NCBI GenBank assembly: GCA_015075405.1 | Contig: JABTUK010000004.1 | Span: 124,001 to 188,000 of the forward strand | DNA: 64,000 nucleotides | Origin: Anaerolineales bacterium | GTDB lineage: Bacteria > Chloroflexota > Anaerolineae > 4572-78 > J111 | Direction of reading: 5' to 3' | Part shown: piece after piece, positions 27,852 through 36,610 of the stretch | Layout of the letters: every line of letters starts with the position of its first letter | Position numbering within the stretch: position 1 is the stretch's first letter | The notes under the pieces: generated by a model | Told to the model about the DNA's origin: nothing | Databases searched by the model: none | The model's input: only the letters and a program-made list of their open reading frames with translations | Translations under genes and position numbers: made by a program

Positions 27852-28022
27852 ATGAGCGGTTTACTCAAAGGCAGCTGCCGGGTCAGCCTGGCTTTGGCCG
27901 TGGCTGCCGGGCTGACCATTCTGGTCGCCGTAGCGTCGCCGTTTCTCAGCGACGAGTGGGCTAAGGTAGTGCCCGGCGTGACTGAAGTGTCGGCGAACGA
28001 GCCTCACGGTGGTGGTGGATAA
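27852..28022 (+). CDS. Short secreted or anchored peptide ending in HGGGG
   Basis: A 56-codon frame with an excellent ribosome site (AAAGGAGGT at 27835-27843, eight bases before the ATG). The predicted product has an N-terminal positive patch (KGSCR), a hydrophobic helix (about residues 12-32), then an acidic polar tail ending EPHGGGG. It is followed by a hairpin terminator at 28035-28064. The strong start signal, signal-like helix and dedicated terminator support a real gene. The Gly-rich end recalls secreted peptide precursors, but no family is recognised. Confidence 0.55.
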   Translation: MSGLLKGSCRVSLALAVAAGLTILVAVASPFLSDEWAKVVPGVTEVSANEPHGGGG

Positions 28023-28034
28023 CGTATTGTAAGC

Positions 28035-28070
28035 TAGGGGGTTCTTGAACACAAGGACCCCCTAAATTTT
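28035..28070 (+). terminator. Intrinsic terminator-like hairpin
   Basis: TAGGGGGTTCTTG (28035-28047) pairs with CAAGGACCCCCTA (28052-28064) with one wobble pair and a four-base loop; AAATTTT follows. It lies 13 bases after the stop of the 56-residue ORF. Confidence 0.6.
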
Positions 28071-28090
28071 ACCTGGCCAAAGGAGGGGTA

Positions 28091-28180
28091 ATGTCTAAAA
28101 TGAAATCTCCTAAATCACTCATTTTTATTACCAAGCTGTGCCGATGCTTCTCGCAAATGAGGAGTGATCACGTCAAGTAG
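28091..28180 (+). CDS. Possible 29-residue peptide, antisense to the TPR gene end
   Basis: AAAGGAGGGG (28079-28088) sits just before ATG 28091, and the frame runs 29 codons with a basic, Lys/Ser-rich start (MSKMKSPKSLIFITKLCRCF). It overlaps the 3' end of the TPR gene on the other strand by 66 bases. It could be a true small protein, or the 5' stub of a gene truncated when the TPR gene arrived. Evidence is limited to the ribosome site. Confidence 0.3.
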   Translation: MSKMKSPKSLIFITKLCRCFSQMRSDHVK

Positions 28181-29332
28181 ATGTTTGTAACCGGGTTCAT
28201 CTTTAATATGCTCCAATTGGTTTAGCGCCTCCTTAAAGGTAGCAATGGCTTTCAATAATTGACCTTGCTCCAGATAAACTAGGCCCAAGCCATCCGCTGC
28301 ATCAACCATTAAGACAATGTTACCGAGTTCTCGATATTGTTTGATGCTTGATAAGTAGGCTTCTGCGGCTTTATCCCACTGCTGCAATTGCCGATAGGCT
28401 ATACCAATATTGTTGTGGATGTGAGCCAAACGCAGTTGTTCTTGCGTCTGTTGAAATATTCGTTCGGCGAATAGATAAAGTCTCAAGGCTTCGAGCGGCT
28501 GTGTCAAAGAGAGGTAAGCATTGCCTAAGTGCATCTGGGCAATAGCTTGATAGAATGGGTCTTGGATTTTCTCAAATAAAGTAATTGCTTGTTGACAAAC
28601 AGCTGTAACCTCTTGATATTCTTTCATTGGAAGCAAGGCAGCGGCAACGGTGATAAGACTTCGCCCCATCATACGCTGATCATCTTTTTGTTCCCATAAG
28701 CTGAACGCCTTTTTAGAAAAATTATTGGCTTCTAACCAGTTACGTTTATCCAACGCAATCAAGCCCAAAACAAAATAATTGTAAGCCCACTCAAGATTAT
28801 CCTTTTCCAATAACTGACCAGCCATTTCTACCAATTGGGCGGCCTCCTCAAAGCGGCGCTGCAGCCGGGCTACATAGGCCAGGCGGTTTAAGGCTTTGGC
28901 CTGGCCCAGGGGAAGGTTGAGCTGTTCAAACCCCGCGGCGCTCGCTTCCAGGTACGTGCGGGCTTCGGCGTATTTGCTGCGCAACTGGTATAACAGGCCC
29001 ACCTGAAGTTGCAACTCGGCCACTGCCTGGAGGTCGCCCAGTTGTTGGCCTGATTGAATGCCCTGCTCCAGGTAAGGCAGCCATTCATCACGATAGCCGG
29101 CCTGCTCCATCTTGGGGGCCATCAGTAGGAGCAGGTCTCGCACGCCGGGCCAGGCTTCGGCCACCCGCCAGGCATAGTTCAAAAGCAGCAGGGCCGGTTT
29201 GAGTGTGGCGGCGGGCAAAATCGGGCCAGTCTGTTTGACCCGCGCCAACATCGTCTCGGTGCGCTTGAGTATGCAAGCTGTAAAAACAGCCGCATAAACG
29301 TTTGTCGCTGCTGGAGTTACCTCAACTTCCAT
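28115..29332 (-). CDS. TPR-repeat protein, likely partner of the upstream STAND ATPase
   Basis: A 405-residue soluble protein of tetratricopeptide repeats, visible from about residue 95 to the end (for example AHIHNNIGIAYRQLQQWDKAAEAYLSSIKQYRELGN and ADGLGLVYLEQGQLLKAIATFKEAL). The N-terminal 90 residues are helical and degenerate. No signal peptide. It follows the NB-ARC gene in the same direction after a 260-bp gap holding a repeat element. In STAND proteins TPRs are often the sensor fused to the NB-ARC domain; here the parts are encoded separately, so an NLR-like pair is a reasonable inference. Confidence 0.75.
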   Translation of the reverse strand: MEVEVTPAATNVYAAVFTACILKRTETMLARVKQTGPILPAATLKPALLLLNYAWRVAEAWPGVRDLLLLMAPKMEQAGYRDEWLPYLEQGIQSGQQLGDLQAVAELQLQVGLLYQLRSKYAEARTYLEASAAGFEQLNLPLGQAKALNRLAYVARLQRRFEEAAQLVEMAGQLLEKDNLEWAYNYFVLGLIALDKRNWLEANNFSKKAFSLWEQKDDQRMMGRSLITVAAALLPMKEYQEVTAVCQQAITLFEKIQDPFYQAIAQMHLGNAYLSLTQPLEALRLYLFAERIFQQTQEQLRLAHIHNNIGIAYRQLQQWDKAAEAYLSSIKQYRELGNIVLMVDAADGLGLVYLEQGQLLKAIATFKEALNQLEHIKDEPGYKHLLDVITPHLREASAQLGNKNE

Positions 29333-29396
29333 ATCGCTCAGGAGAGAAATAAGAAATAAGAATTAAGAAAACCGTTCACTTCTTGGCAGCACCGCA

Positions 29397-29566
29397 TTAA
29401 ACCGTAGCGTCCGCCCAGGGCTGGAAGCCCCCGGCTACAGCAGGTGAAAGCCGGTTCAAAACCGACTCAGAGGGACGCTTTTAGCCTGCTTCAGCGGGCT
29501 TTCGCCTGGATGAGCCAGGCGTTTCAACGCTCGGCGGATGCCGAATAGCCCTATCATGGTTTAGGG
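29397..29566. repeat. MITE-like or folded repeat element between the STAND and TPR genes
   Basis: About 170 bases bounded by TTAAACC and GGTTTA, with several internal hairpins (CCCAGGG-type, AAGCCCGC-type and GCCTGGATGAGCCAGGC). The composition differs from the AT-rich edges (AGAAATAAGAATTAAGAAA before and CTTCTTATTTTCTT after, themselves inverted). No reading frame. It splits what may once have been a closer gene pair. Confidence 0.5.
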
Positions 29567-29592
29567 TAGAGCTACCCACTTCTTATTTTCTT

Positions 29593-31008
29593 TTACTGCC
29601 ACTTAAGCACCTGTTCGTGCAAAAAGGCGCGGGTCAAGTTGTGTAAGCTGTAATGCCGCCGCTGGTGGTCGCCGCTGCTGTTAACCAGGTTCAGATCAAC
29701 CAACTGTTTCAAAGCAACACGCACCGTTCCGACCTCCAAAGTGCTCAACTCGGCCAAATCGTCCAGCCCCTCGCCTTCGTCGGTGACGAGCAGCATGGCT
29801 ACAAAAAGCCGCCGGGCCGGTTCCGCCAGGGCATCCCAGGCACGCCGGTAGATAAAGGTATACACCTCGTCCACAGTCTGGCTGCGCGCCCGGCGCAAAT
29901 CCTCCAGGATGTCGGCCAGACTAAAAACGTGGGTTTGGCCCACCACCAGGCGCAGGGCCAGGGGATTGCCGCCTACCACCTGGTAGACCTGCCGGAGGTC
30001 GTCGTCGTTAGCCCGGTGCAGGTGGGTTAAATTATGAGCCTCAATTTCGTGGCGGATCAGCCGCAGGGTGTCAGCCTCGGTCAATTCCGGCAAAGGGAAA
30101 TGATACAAAGCCGGCTCGTGATAGTAGCTTTCTCGTGAGGTGAGCAAAAATTTGGCCGGGTTGGCCAGCTCGCGCAGGGTAGGCAAAAGCTCCTGAACAT
30201 CTTGAACGGTTTCCAGGTTGTCAATCACAATCAAGGCCCTGCGCTGGGCCAGGTGGGTTCGTAACAAGGTTTTAGCCTCAAGGGCGGAGAGCCGCTCTGG
30301 GGCAGGCAACTGGGGCAGCAGTTGGGCAATCAGCCGTTCTACCAGGCTGGCGGTGGTTAAAGCAGGAACCTCCACCGGCTGAAGCTGCCCATCCAGGGTA
30401 AAAATATGCTGCCGGGCGCTAACCCAGCCGATCTCCTGACCCCATCGCTGTTCGATCATTTGTCGGGCTATAGCGCCGGCCAGCGAGGTTTTGCCAATGC
30501 CGCCCAGCCCTTCAATCGCCACTAACCAGGGAGCTTCCACTGTGGTTAACACCTCAACCAATCGGTTGAGATGGGCTTCCGCCCCAATCAATTGGGTGTA
30601 AGTGGCTCGTTCCAGGCGCTGCTCTAAAACGGCCTGTCGCTGTCTTCGGGCTTCTATCTCTTTAGCTTGCAAGAGGGCGGCGGACCGGCCTACGGCTTCA
30701 TTTTGCCGGCGGAAAGCGGTCGCCTCGCTCATATTGAGCGAGTTGGCGATGGCCCGCATCTTTTCGGTATCAAAAAAGCGCCGCGATAGCAACTCGGCGC
30801 CTTCTTGGTCCACCTGTTTTAAGTTTTTTAACAGCTCAAACAAAATTTTATTGGTCGCTTCGTGAGGGGTTGTGGCTTCTTCCAGCAGGGCTTGCCGGAA
30901 AAGTTGTAATCCTTCAAAGGGGCTGGGCTGGCCGTTATCTTTGCGCCAGGTTTTAAACGCCCGGCCAATATCAGCCGTTAACCTGGATAATTCTATACGT
31001 GCGTCCAT
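29593..31008 (-). CDS. NB-ARC (STAND) ATPase with N-terminal HTH-like region
   Basis: A 471-residue NLR-like protein. Residues about 75-115 (ELLSRRFFDTEKMRAIANSL onward) resemble a sigma-region-4/HTH fold, followed by a charged helix (115-135). The NB-ARC core has Walker A GLGGIGKT (167-174), Walker B RRALIVIDNLE (256-266), a sensor TSR (290-292) and a GLPL-like GNPLAL (347-352), then a winged-helix part. It has no repeat sensor of its own; the TPR protein downstream may supply it. STAND ATPases act in signalling and, in many bacteria, antiphage defence; which applies here cannot be told. Confidence 0.85.
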   Translation of the reverse strand: MDARIELSRLTADIGRAFKTWRKDNGQPSPFEGLQLFRQALLEEATTPHEATNKILFELLKNLKQVDQEGAELLSRRFFDTEKMRAIANSLNMSEATAFRRQNEAVGRSAALLQAKEIEARRQRQAVLEQRLERATYTQLIGAEAHLNRLVEVLTTVEAPWLVAIEGLGGIGKTSLAGAIARQMIEQRWGQEIGWVSARQHIFTLDGQLQPVEVPALTTASLVERLIAQLLPQLPAPERLSALEAKTLLRTHLAQRRALIVIDNLETVQDVQELLPTLRELANPAKFLLTSRESYYHEPALYHFPLPELTEADTLRLIRHEIEAHNLTHLHRANDDDLRQVYQVVGGNPLALRLVVGQTHVFSLADILEDLRRARSQTVDEVYTFIYRRAWDALAEPARRLFVAMLLVTDEGEGLDDLAELSTLEVGTVRVALKQLVDLNLVNSSGDHQRRHYSLHNLTRAFLHEQVLKWQ

Positions 31009-31258
31009 GCCGGCTTCCCCCCAATAGCTAAATTACCCCCTACATTATCACACATTCGTTTCAAAGACAAGGGGGTGAAATTCCTAAAATCGGCAAATTT
31101 AGCCAGATTGAGAGTGAAATGAGAGATGTTGAGAGGTTTTGAAAATTTTGCCGGTGAGATGAGGTAACGAGATAGGGTGTTTGGGGGTATCTTGAGACAT
31201 ACCGATTTACGATTTACGATTTTGAGCTTCTGAGAAGGCGCAACATTAAAGAGTGAGG

Positions 31259-31696
31259 ATGTCTAAAATTAACCGTTATGTCTTTGTTTTGTGGGGAGAG
31301 CGCTTTGAAGAGGCCGCAGCAGCCATCTTTGTAACCGAACTGCGGAAGGCTGGCCTGCTGGTGAAATTGGTCGGGTTAGACTCGGGTCATCTCAGCGGGG
31401 CGAATGGTCTCAAACTGTTGCCCGATTTAACCCTGGGCCAGGCCCTCCTGCGGGCTACCCAGGCCATTTGCGTGATCTTTCCTTGCCGCAGCGCCGATAT
31501 CCAACCCTTCAACCACGATCCCCGCCTGCGCGAGTTTATCGGGCAGGCTCAAGCGAGCGGGGCCAGGTTTATTATCAAATCAGCGGCGGAACTTGAGGAC
31601 TTTGAGTTAGGGCTTTGTCCTATGGTTTACCCAGAGGGCGAGGCGCTGCTTGAGTTTGCGGCCGAGTTGGCCCAAGTTCTGAGTGCGATGCAGTAA
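31259..31696 (+). CDS. DJ-1/PfpI-like protein lacking the catalytic core
   Basis: About 145 residues with the DJ-1/PfpI opening (YVFVLWGERFEEAAAAIFVTE, then LRKAGLLVKLVGL and ANGLKLLPDLTLGQAL). Where active members have a Gly-Gly loop and the nucleophilic Cys in AICxG, this protein has VIFPCRSADI and then GARFIIKSAAEL, and it ends early, so activity is doubtful. A GTG at 31253 is an alternative start; ATG 31259 follows a weak GTGAGG. It diverges from the NB-ARC gene across a 250-bp gap and may belong functionally with it (inference). Confidence 0.65.
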   Translation: MSKINRYVFVLWGERFEEAAAAIFVTELRKAGLLVKLVGLDSGHLSGANGLKLLPDLTLGQALLRATQAICVIFPCRSADIQPFNHDPRLREFIGQAQASGARFIIKSAAELEDFELGLCPMVYPEGEALLEFAAELAQVLSAMQ

Positions 31697-31730
31697 ACAA
31701 AAATTACTAAACCAGCAGGAGGATTTTATT

Positions 31731-31943
31731 GTGACATCTAAAGAACAGGAATTTGCCGCGTTGGTGGCCTCTGCCATTGGTTGGATGTATAGCCATAGAG
31801 ACCTTTTAAATAAAGGGTATTCCGGCCAGGATCCGACCTTCAGCGAAGCTAAAGCCGAGTTTCTTAAAGGGCGAGGCAACTTATCTGCCTCAGAAAAAGA
31901 TGAATTAATGAAGGCATTTGAGGAAGCTTTGAATAGAGTTTAG
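31731..31943 (+). CDS. Small soluble protein, unknown function
   Basis: Seventy residues starting at GTG 31731, chosen because CAGGAGGA (31717-31724) is seven bases upstream; the longer in-frame start at 31683 overlaps the previous gene and lacks a site. The product is helical and charged, with LVASAIGWMYSHRDLLNKGY and an end AFEEALNRV. No family recognised. It lies 34 bases after the DJ-1-like gene and is 21 bases before the PPC protein start, suggesting one operon. Confidence 0.6.
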   Translation: MTSKEQEFAALVASAIGWMYSHRDLLNKGYSGQDPTFSEAKAEFLKGRGNLSASEKDELMKAFEEALNRV

Positions 31944-31963
31944 TGAGCCTGAAGGAGAACCTT

Positions 31964-33358
31964 ATGAGCAAAGGTAGTAGTCTTAAAGCTATCATTTTTA
32001 CCATAATGGTGACAGCCCTGGCCTGTAGCGTGTTGCTGTTGTGCGGCGGGGGCGTCTATCTTTATCTGGTGGCTCCGGAAACGCTGAACGCTATCATGCA
32101 AGGCGATGGAACCGGGTTAGTCTCGGCGCCGGTAGCGGCTACTGCTACGTCAGCCAATCCACCAGCCACTCTCTCCACTCCGGCGGAAGCTACGGCCACG
32201 TTGGTTTCCGCCGGCCCGACGCCGGCCAGCCACATCGCAGCCCCCGTTGAGGGCGCAGGCGTGAGCGCCGGAAATACCTATGAACAGGCTACCACCATTA
32301 CGCCAGGGCAGTATACCGGCAAACTGATTGATAAAAAGGATGAGGCTTGGTACAAGTTTGAGGTACCGGGTGGGGGCATTATCAATTTAACTTTTACCGC
32401 CGGGGATGATCTGGCTGATGGGTTTGGTAAATCCCAGTCAATTACCATTTTCAATCCTGACCGGAAAGAAATTGCCTGGCAAACAAAGGTAGAGCGGGGC
32501 AAGCTTGCCTCCTTTCGCTGGGTAATTAGCGACTCACAGGGTGGGGTGTACTATTTGCGAGTTTCTGGCGGAAGACTTTATGTTGATTTGGAACCCGACT
32601 CCGATGGTACCGGCAGCTACAGCTTTGAACTTGCTTTGCAGAACCAAAATGATGCCAATTCAGGCGGCGATGTGGGGGATGAGTTCGCTCAGGCTACGGT
32701 TATTCAGATTGGTCAGCCGGTTTCCGGACAAATCGGCGGTTCCGATAAAGAAGATTGGTACAAATTTGAGCTATCTGGCGGACAAATTTTAGACTTAACC
32801 TTTACCCCCAGCCCAGACGTAAAAGAAACCCAATCTATTTTTGCCTTTGACGCCCAGGGCAAGCAGCCCATCTGGGAGGCGCAGCACGTTCTACCTTCGG
32901 TCAAACAACCCGGTCAATGGCTAATGGATATCGCCCAAGGTGGAACCTACTATCTTCAAATTACTTATGGGTATCTTAAAGACGGGACTGGTAGCTATGC
33001 GCTTGAACTGGCAGCGCGCCCTCAGAACGATGCTAATTCTGGAACTGATGCTGGCGCTGAACCGGAGCAAAGTCTGGAAATTCAGCCAGGTCAACTTTTA
33101 ACCGGCCAGGTTGGTGACTTTGATAAATTTGATTGCTATAAATTCACGCCTGCCAGCGGTCAAACTATAAGCTTCACACCCGGCCAGGAGACCAAGGGCA
33201 TGGGCATACAACTATTCAACGCCAACCTGAAAGAAATCTGGCGTGAGAACCAGATTGGCCCTACCGTGACCAAAACACATCAATTGACGGAAGTAACTGA
33301 CCGGCCTTATTACCTGTGCGTTGGCAATTGGGGCAGCTATACGGTGGGAGTGAAGTAA
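31964..33358 (+). CDS. Membrane-anchored protein with three PPC-like beta modules
   Basis: A 464-residue protein starting at ATG 31964 (AAGGAG at 31952-31957). It has an N-terminal transmembrane helix (about 8-35), a Thr/Ala/Pro-rich linker (about 50-95), then three related modules. Each opens with a pattern like the linker QNDANSGGDVGDEFAQA, then xxGQxxxGxI, DKEDWYKFEL and a closing TYYLQITYG. This is the bacterial pre-peptidase C-terminal (PPC) fold used as a secreted-protein accessory and binding module. No catalytic domain is present. The frame from GTG 31943 would only add seven residues. Confidence 0.75.
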   Translation: MSKGSSLKAIIFTIMVTALACSVLLLCGGGVYLYLVAPETLNAIMQGDGTGLVSAPVAATATSANPPATLSTPAEATATLVSAGPTPASHIAAPVEGAGVSAGNTYEQATTITPGQYTGKLIDKKDEAWYKFEVPGGGIINLTFTAGDDLADGFGKSQSITIFNPDRKEIAWQTKVERGKLASFRWVISDSQGGVYYLRVSGGRLYVDLEPDSDGTGSYSFELALQNQNDANSGGDVGDEFAQATVIQIGQPVSGQIGGSDKEDWYKFELSGGQILDLTFTPSPDVKETQSIFAFDAQGKQPIWEAQHVLPSVKQPGQWLMDIAQGGTYYLQITYGYLKDGTGSYALELAARPQNDANSGTDAGAEPEQSLEIQPGQLLTGQVGDFDKFDCYKFTPASGQTISFTPGQETKGMGIQLFNANLKEIWRENQIGPTVTKTHQLTEVTDRPYYLCVGNWGSYTVGVK

Positions 33359-33359
33359 A

Positions 33360-33671
33360 ATGGCTATTTTATGTACGGCTCTGCTGCTGGCCGGCCTGAT
33401 GTTCATGATTGGCTTGTACGGGGTGGGCACAGGCCGTTTGAAACTAAGCCAAACCTTATTGTTTGAAGGTGGACACGCTCGGTCCGCTGGCCTGGTGCTG
33501 ATGAGTCCACTCCTGCTCACCCTGCTGCTGAGTGGCTGCGCCATCCTCCGCCTACGGTCGGGAGGGGAAGATATTTCAGTTCTGGTGAGCTTGATAAGCT
33601 GCCTGAGTATTCCTACCGCCATCGTCTGGCTCCGGCTTTTTGTCAAGCGAGGTTCAGAGGTATCAAAATAG
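33360..33671 (+). CDS. Small membrane protein with three helices
   Basis: A 103-residue hydrophobic protein with helices at about 2-23, 41-62 and 70-92, and a basic C-terminus (FVKRGSEVSK). It starts one base after the PPC gene stop, so it is coupled to it. No family recognised. Confidence 0.65.
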   Translation: MAILCTALLLAGLMFMIGLYGVGTGRLKLSQTLLFEGGHARSAGLVLMSPLLLTLLLSGCAILRLRSGGEDISVLVSLISCLSIPTAIVWLRLFVKRGSEVSK

Positions 33672-33704
33672 ATTTTTATTTTATCAATGAGGGAGGGTAA
33701 CTCA

Positions 33705-35210
33705 ATGACAGCTAAAACCTTGGTCAAACTCTTTATCGTCATCAGCTTGCTGTTGACAGCAACTTTATGGCTCATCAGTCCTCCTGGGAGGGTGGTAGCC
33801 CAAGAGCCAATGGAGGGCGACATCGGCGCTCAGGCGGCCATCGGCACGGCCTTTACCTACCAGGGTCGTTTGACCGACGGCGGCAATCCGGCCAACGGAA
33901 GCTATGATTTAGAGTTCAAACTGTATGATGGGGCCGCCGGTGGGGCGCAAATTGGCAGTACTATTACCAAAGACAATGTCGCCATCAGCGGTGGCCTGTT
34001 TACGGTGGAGTTAGATTTTGGTGGTAGCGCTTTTGATGGCACCGCTCGCTGGTTGCAAATTGGGGTGCGGCCGGGCAATGATGCTGGAGCATACACCGCC
34101 CTGAGTCCGCGTCAGCCACTTAATGCAGCCCCATACGGACTTTATGCCCTTCAAAGTCAACAAGCCCAATCGTTACGAGCGCCCGATGGCTCACCCCTCA
34201 ATGCCGTTTATGTGGATAATGATGGAAAAGTTGGGGTTGGGACAACTAATCCAAGACAGCGATTTGAGGTACATGGTGGATTTCGTTTTACACCTACCCT
34301 GGGTGGTTGCGCTGGCCCATCATCAAATTGTTACGGAGACATATATTACCTGACAAGCGATACGGATAATTCAGCGGGTCTGGTCCTAAATTCCCAAACA
34401 GGTGGTTTGTGGGCAGACATAAACTTCAAAACAAACGGCACTTCCAGAATGGTTATTGAAAGTGGGGGGAACGTTGGCATTGGGACTATTGACCCAAGAG
34501 CAACATTAGATGTTAATGGTGGACTGCGTTTATCGGTAAATGCTAATAATTGCGCCGGTTCCCCCGTGAACTGTTTTGGCTATATTCAAGGTACTGGCCC
34601 GAATGGTTTGGTCATAAATTCCCACACGGGCGGCACGTGGGCGGATATGCATTTACAAACCAATGGAGTTTCCAGATTGTTTATTGAAAGTGGGGGCAAC
34701 ATTGGCATCGGGACAACTGACCCCAGATCAACCCTGGATGTCAATGGCCAGACGACGACCCATGTGTTGCAAATCACCGGCGGCGCAGACCTGGCCGAGC
34801 AGTTTGATATTCAAGATCACGAAACCAACCTCGCGCCAACGCCGGGTATGGTGGTCTGTATTGATCCAGCGCGCCCCGGTGAGTTGGTCATTTGTGACCA
34901 GCTTTACGACCGAACCGTCGCGGGGATTATCAGCGGCGCGGGCGGAGTCAAACCGGGGATGGTCATGAGCCAGGCCAGTTCCGAGGCTGATGGCGAATAC
35001 CCGATCTCTCTGATTGGGCGTGTCTATGTCTTGGCCGACGCTTCCTCGGCCCCTATCCATCCCGGCGATTTGCTCACCACGTCCGCTATGCCCGGCCACG
35101 CCATGAAAGTAACCGACCATGAGCAGGCCCAGGGCGCAATTTTGGGCAAGGCCATGAGTTCGCTGGAAGAGGGTCGGGGGTTGGTGTTGGTGTTGGTGAG
35201 TTTGCAGTAG
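33705..35210 (+). CDS. Secreted protein with tail-fibre-like GIGT repeats
   Basis: A 501-residue protein with a signal peptide (residues about 5-32). After an N-terminal beta domain (GTAFTYQGRLTDGGNPANGS, common in secreted proteins of this kind) come three repeats of the type VGIGTTDPRSTLDVNG spaced about 80 residues, each preceded by a Cys pair (GGCAGPSSNCYG; NNCAGSPVNCFG). These resemble phage tail-fibre and adhesin shafts. The C-terminal 140 residues (DLAEQFDIQDHETNLAP onward) form a separate domain often seen at the end of such proteins. ATG 33705 is chosen for GGGAGGG upstream. Confidence 0.7.
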   Translation: MTAKTLVKLFIVISLLLTATLWLISPPGRVVAQEPMEGDIGAQAAIGTAFTYQGRLTDGGNPANGSYDLEFKLYDGAAGGAQIGSTITKDNVAISGGLFTVELDFGGSAFDGTARWLQIGVRPGNDAGAYTALSPRQPLNAAPYGLYALQSQQAQSLRAPDGSPLNAVYVDNDGKVGVGTTNPRQRFEVHGGFRFTPTLGGCAGPSSNCYGDIYYLTSDTDNSAGLVLNSQTGGLWADINFKTNGTSRMVIESGGNVGIGTIDPRATLDVNGGLRLSVNANNCAGSPVNCFGYIQGTGPNGLVINSHTGGTWADMHLQTNGVSRLFIESGGNIGIGTTDPRSTLDVNGQTTTHVLQITGGADLAEQFDIQDHETNLAPTPGMVVCIDPARPGELVICDQLYDRTVAGIISGAGGVKPGMVMSQASSEADGEYPISLIGRVYVLADASSAPIHPGDLLTTSAMPGHAMKVTDHEQAQGAILGKAMSSLEEGRGLVLVLVSLQ

Positions 35211-35251
35211 AACTGGATAATCAGCTGAGTAAATTCACGGAGAAGATCATA

Positions 35252-36259
35252 ATGAAAAAACTGGAGCAAATGTTACTGTTTACTTTCTTGGTAATAATAC
35301 TTTGGGTTGGTTCGATACAATTAAGTAGTGCTCAACAAGGTCTAACAAACGGTATTCCTGATGGATATGTACTCATTGAGGGGGATATACTGGTTCCTAA
35401 AGATTTCCTTCAATCAGATGGCATTGGTACTCAATCCGCTTTTGGAGATACCACCTTCTGGCCAAGTGGAGTCGTGCCCTTTGTGTTTGATGCTAACGTT
35501 TCCGCTGTTAATCAAACTCGGATGTTGAATGCAATGACCCAATGGGAGACTGTGGCTAATATTGATTTTAGACCACGAATTGCGGCTGACCAGTTTTGGG
35601 TGCATATCCAAAATTCCACGGAAAATAGCTCCTCCGTTGGCAGGCAACCTTTAGCGAACCAACCTCAGATCATGAACATAGTTAGCTGGGATAATCAGTG
35701 GATTATGGACCACGAGTTGGCTCATGCGCTTGGTTTTTGGCACGAGCAAAGTCGGCCTGATCGCGATAACTACGTGCAAATCACCTCTGCTAACATCCAA
35801 CCCGGACAGGAACACAATTTTAACATTCGAGCGGCGGCTGACGTTTACCCCTTACAAGCGTATGGTCTCCCTGACGATCAAACTTATGACTTTGACTCGG
35901 TCATGCATTACGGTCAATTTGCTTTCTCTAGTAATGGACAGCCGACCATTACGGTACCTACGCCCAATCAGTCTTGGCAGACCCTAATAGGCCAAAGAAA
36001 TCATCTCAGCCGTCTTGACCAATTGACTATGTCATTTCTCTACCCACAGTCTGGTTGGCGCTTTGTGGACCGGACCTACACCGGTCTGTTTCAGTTTGGT
36101 ACATTTCGTATACCCTATAAAAATTTTGGGACTGGGTATAACTCTGTCCCTGGCGGCAGTACCTTGTGGATTCAACCGGGTAGTTACTCGGCAGTTGCCA
36201 TTTATAGCAAACCCATGACTCTGCGCGCGCCTCTTGGTAACGTTATTCTGGGGCCATAG
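35252..36259 (+). CDS. Secreted astacin-family (M12A) metalloprotease
   Basis: A 335-residue protease with a signal peptide (residues 8-28). The zinc site is HELAHALGFWH (154-164), continued by EQSRPDRDNYV, the full astacin signature. The Met-turn is SVMHY (Met at 218). A short propeptide-like segment precedes the domain (FWPSGVVPFVF marks its start). About 70 C-terminal residues (YTGLFQFGTFRIPYKNFG onward) are an extra domain, perhaps substrate-binding. It sits among secreted proteins without an obvious partner. Confidence 0.9.
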   Translation: MKKLEQMLLFTFLVIILWVGSIQLSSAQQGLTNGIPDGYVLIEGDILVPKDFLQSDGIGTQSAFGDTTFWPSGVVPFVFDANVSAVNQTRMLNAMTQWETVANIDFRPRIAADQFWVHIQNSTENSSSVGRQPLANQPQIMNIVSWDNQWIMDHELAHALGFWHEQSRPDRDNYVQITSANIQPGQEHNFNIRAAADVYPLQAYGLPDDQTYDFDSVMHYGQFAFSSNGQPTITVPTPNQSWQTLIGQRNHLSRLDQLTMSFLYPQSGWRFVDRTYTGLFQFGTFRIPYKNFGTGYNSVPGGSTLWIQPGSYSAVAIYSKPMTLRAPLGNVILGP

Positions 36260-36325
36260 GTAGACAATGAAATATCTGGCACTAAAAACCAAGGACAATT
36301 GGGTAACAGCAAGGAAGGAGTTATA

Positions 36326-36610
36326 ATGAGACGAGGTATTATTATCTGTATGATACTGCTATTCCTTCTACCGATAACAAGTTATGCTCAAGTCGGCGGC
36401 AGCTATGATCTCTCCTGGTCAACCCTTGACGGCGGCGGCGGTAACAGCAGTGGTGGCAACTACATCTTGAGTGGCACTATTGGTCAGCCCGACGTAGGCA
36501 GCATGAGCGGTGGGAATTATGTCTTGGCCGGCGGTTTCTGGGGTGGAGAAGGTCCAGAGAGAACATCTGGCAATAACAATGTCTATTTGCCGGTTATCTG
36601 GCGTGAGTAA
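36326..36610 (+). CDS. Small secreted Gly-rich protein with LPVI tail
   Basis: Ninety-four residues from ATG 36326 (AAGGAAGGAG upstream). Signal peptide ends SYAQ (about residue 21). The mature part repeats a SGGNYILSGTIGQPDVG-type motif (then MSGGNYVLAGGFWGG) and ends NNNVYLPVIWRE. The repeat motif is common in secreted proteins of several phyla. The C-terminal end matches the IFLPLIVK end of the giant protein at 48915. Confidence 0.7.
   Translation: MRRGIIICMILLFLLPITSYAQVGGSYDLSWSTLDGGGGNSSGGNYILSGTIGQPDVGSMSGGNYVLAGGFWGGEGPERTSGNNNVYLPVIWRE

Noticed and set aside
33705..35210. Prophage tail region
   Set aside because: Only the GIGT-type repeats look phage-like; there is a signal peptide and no other phage gene nearby.
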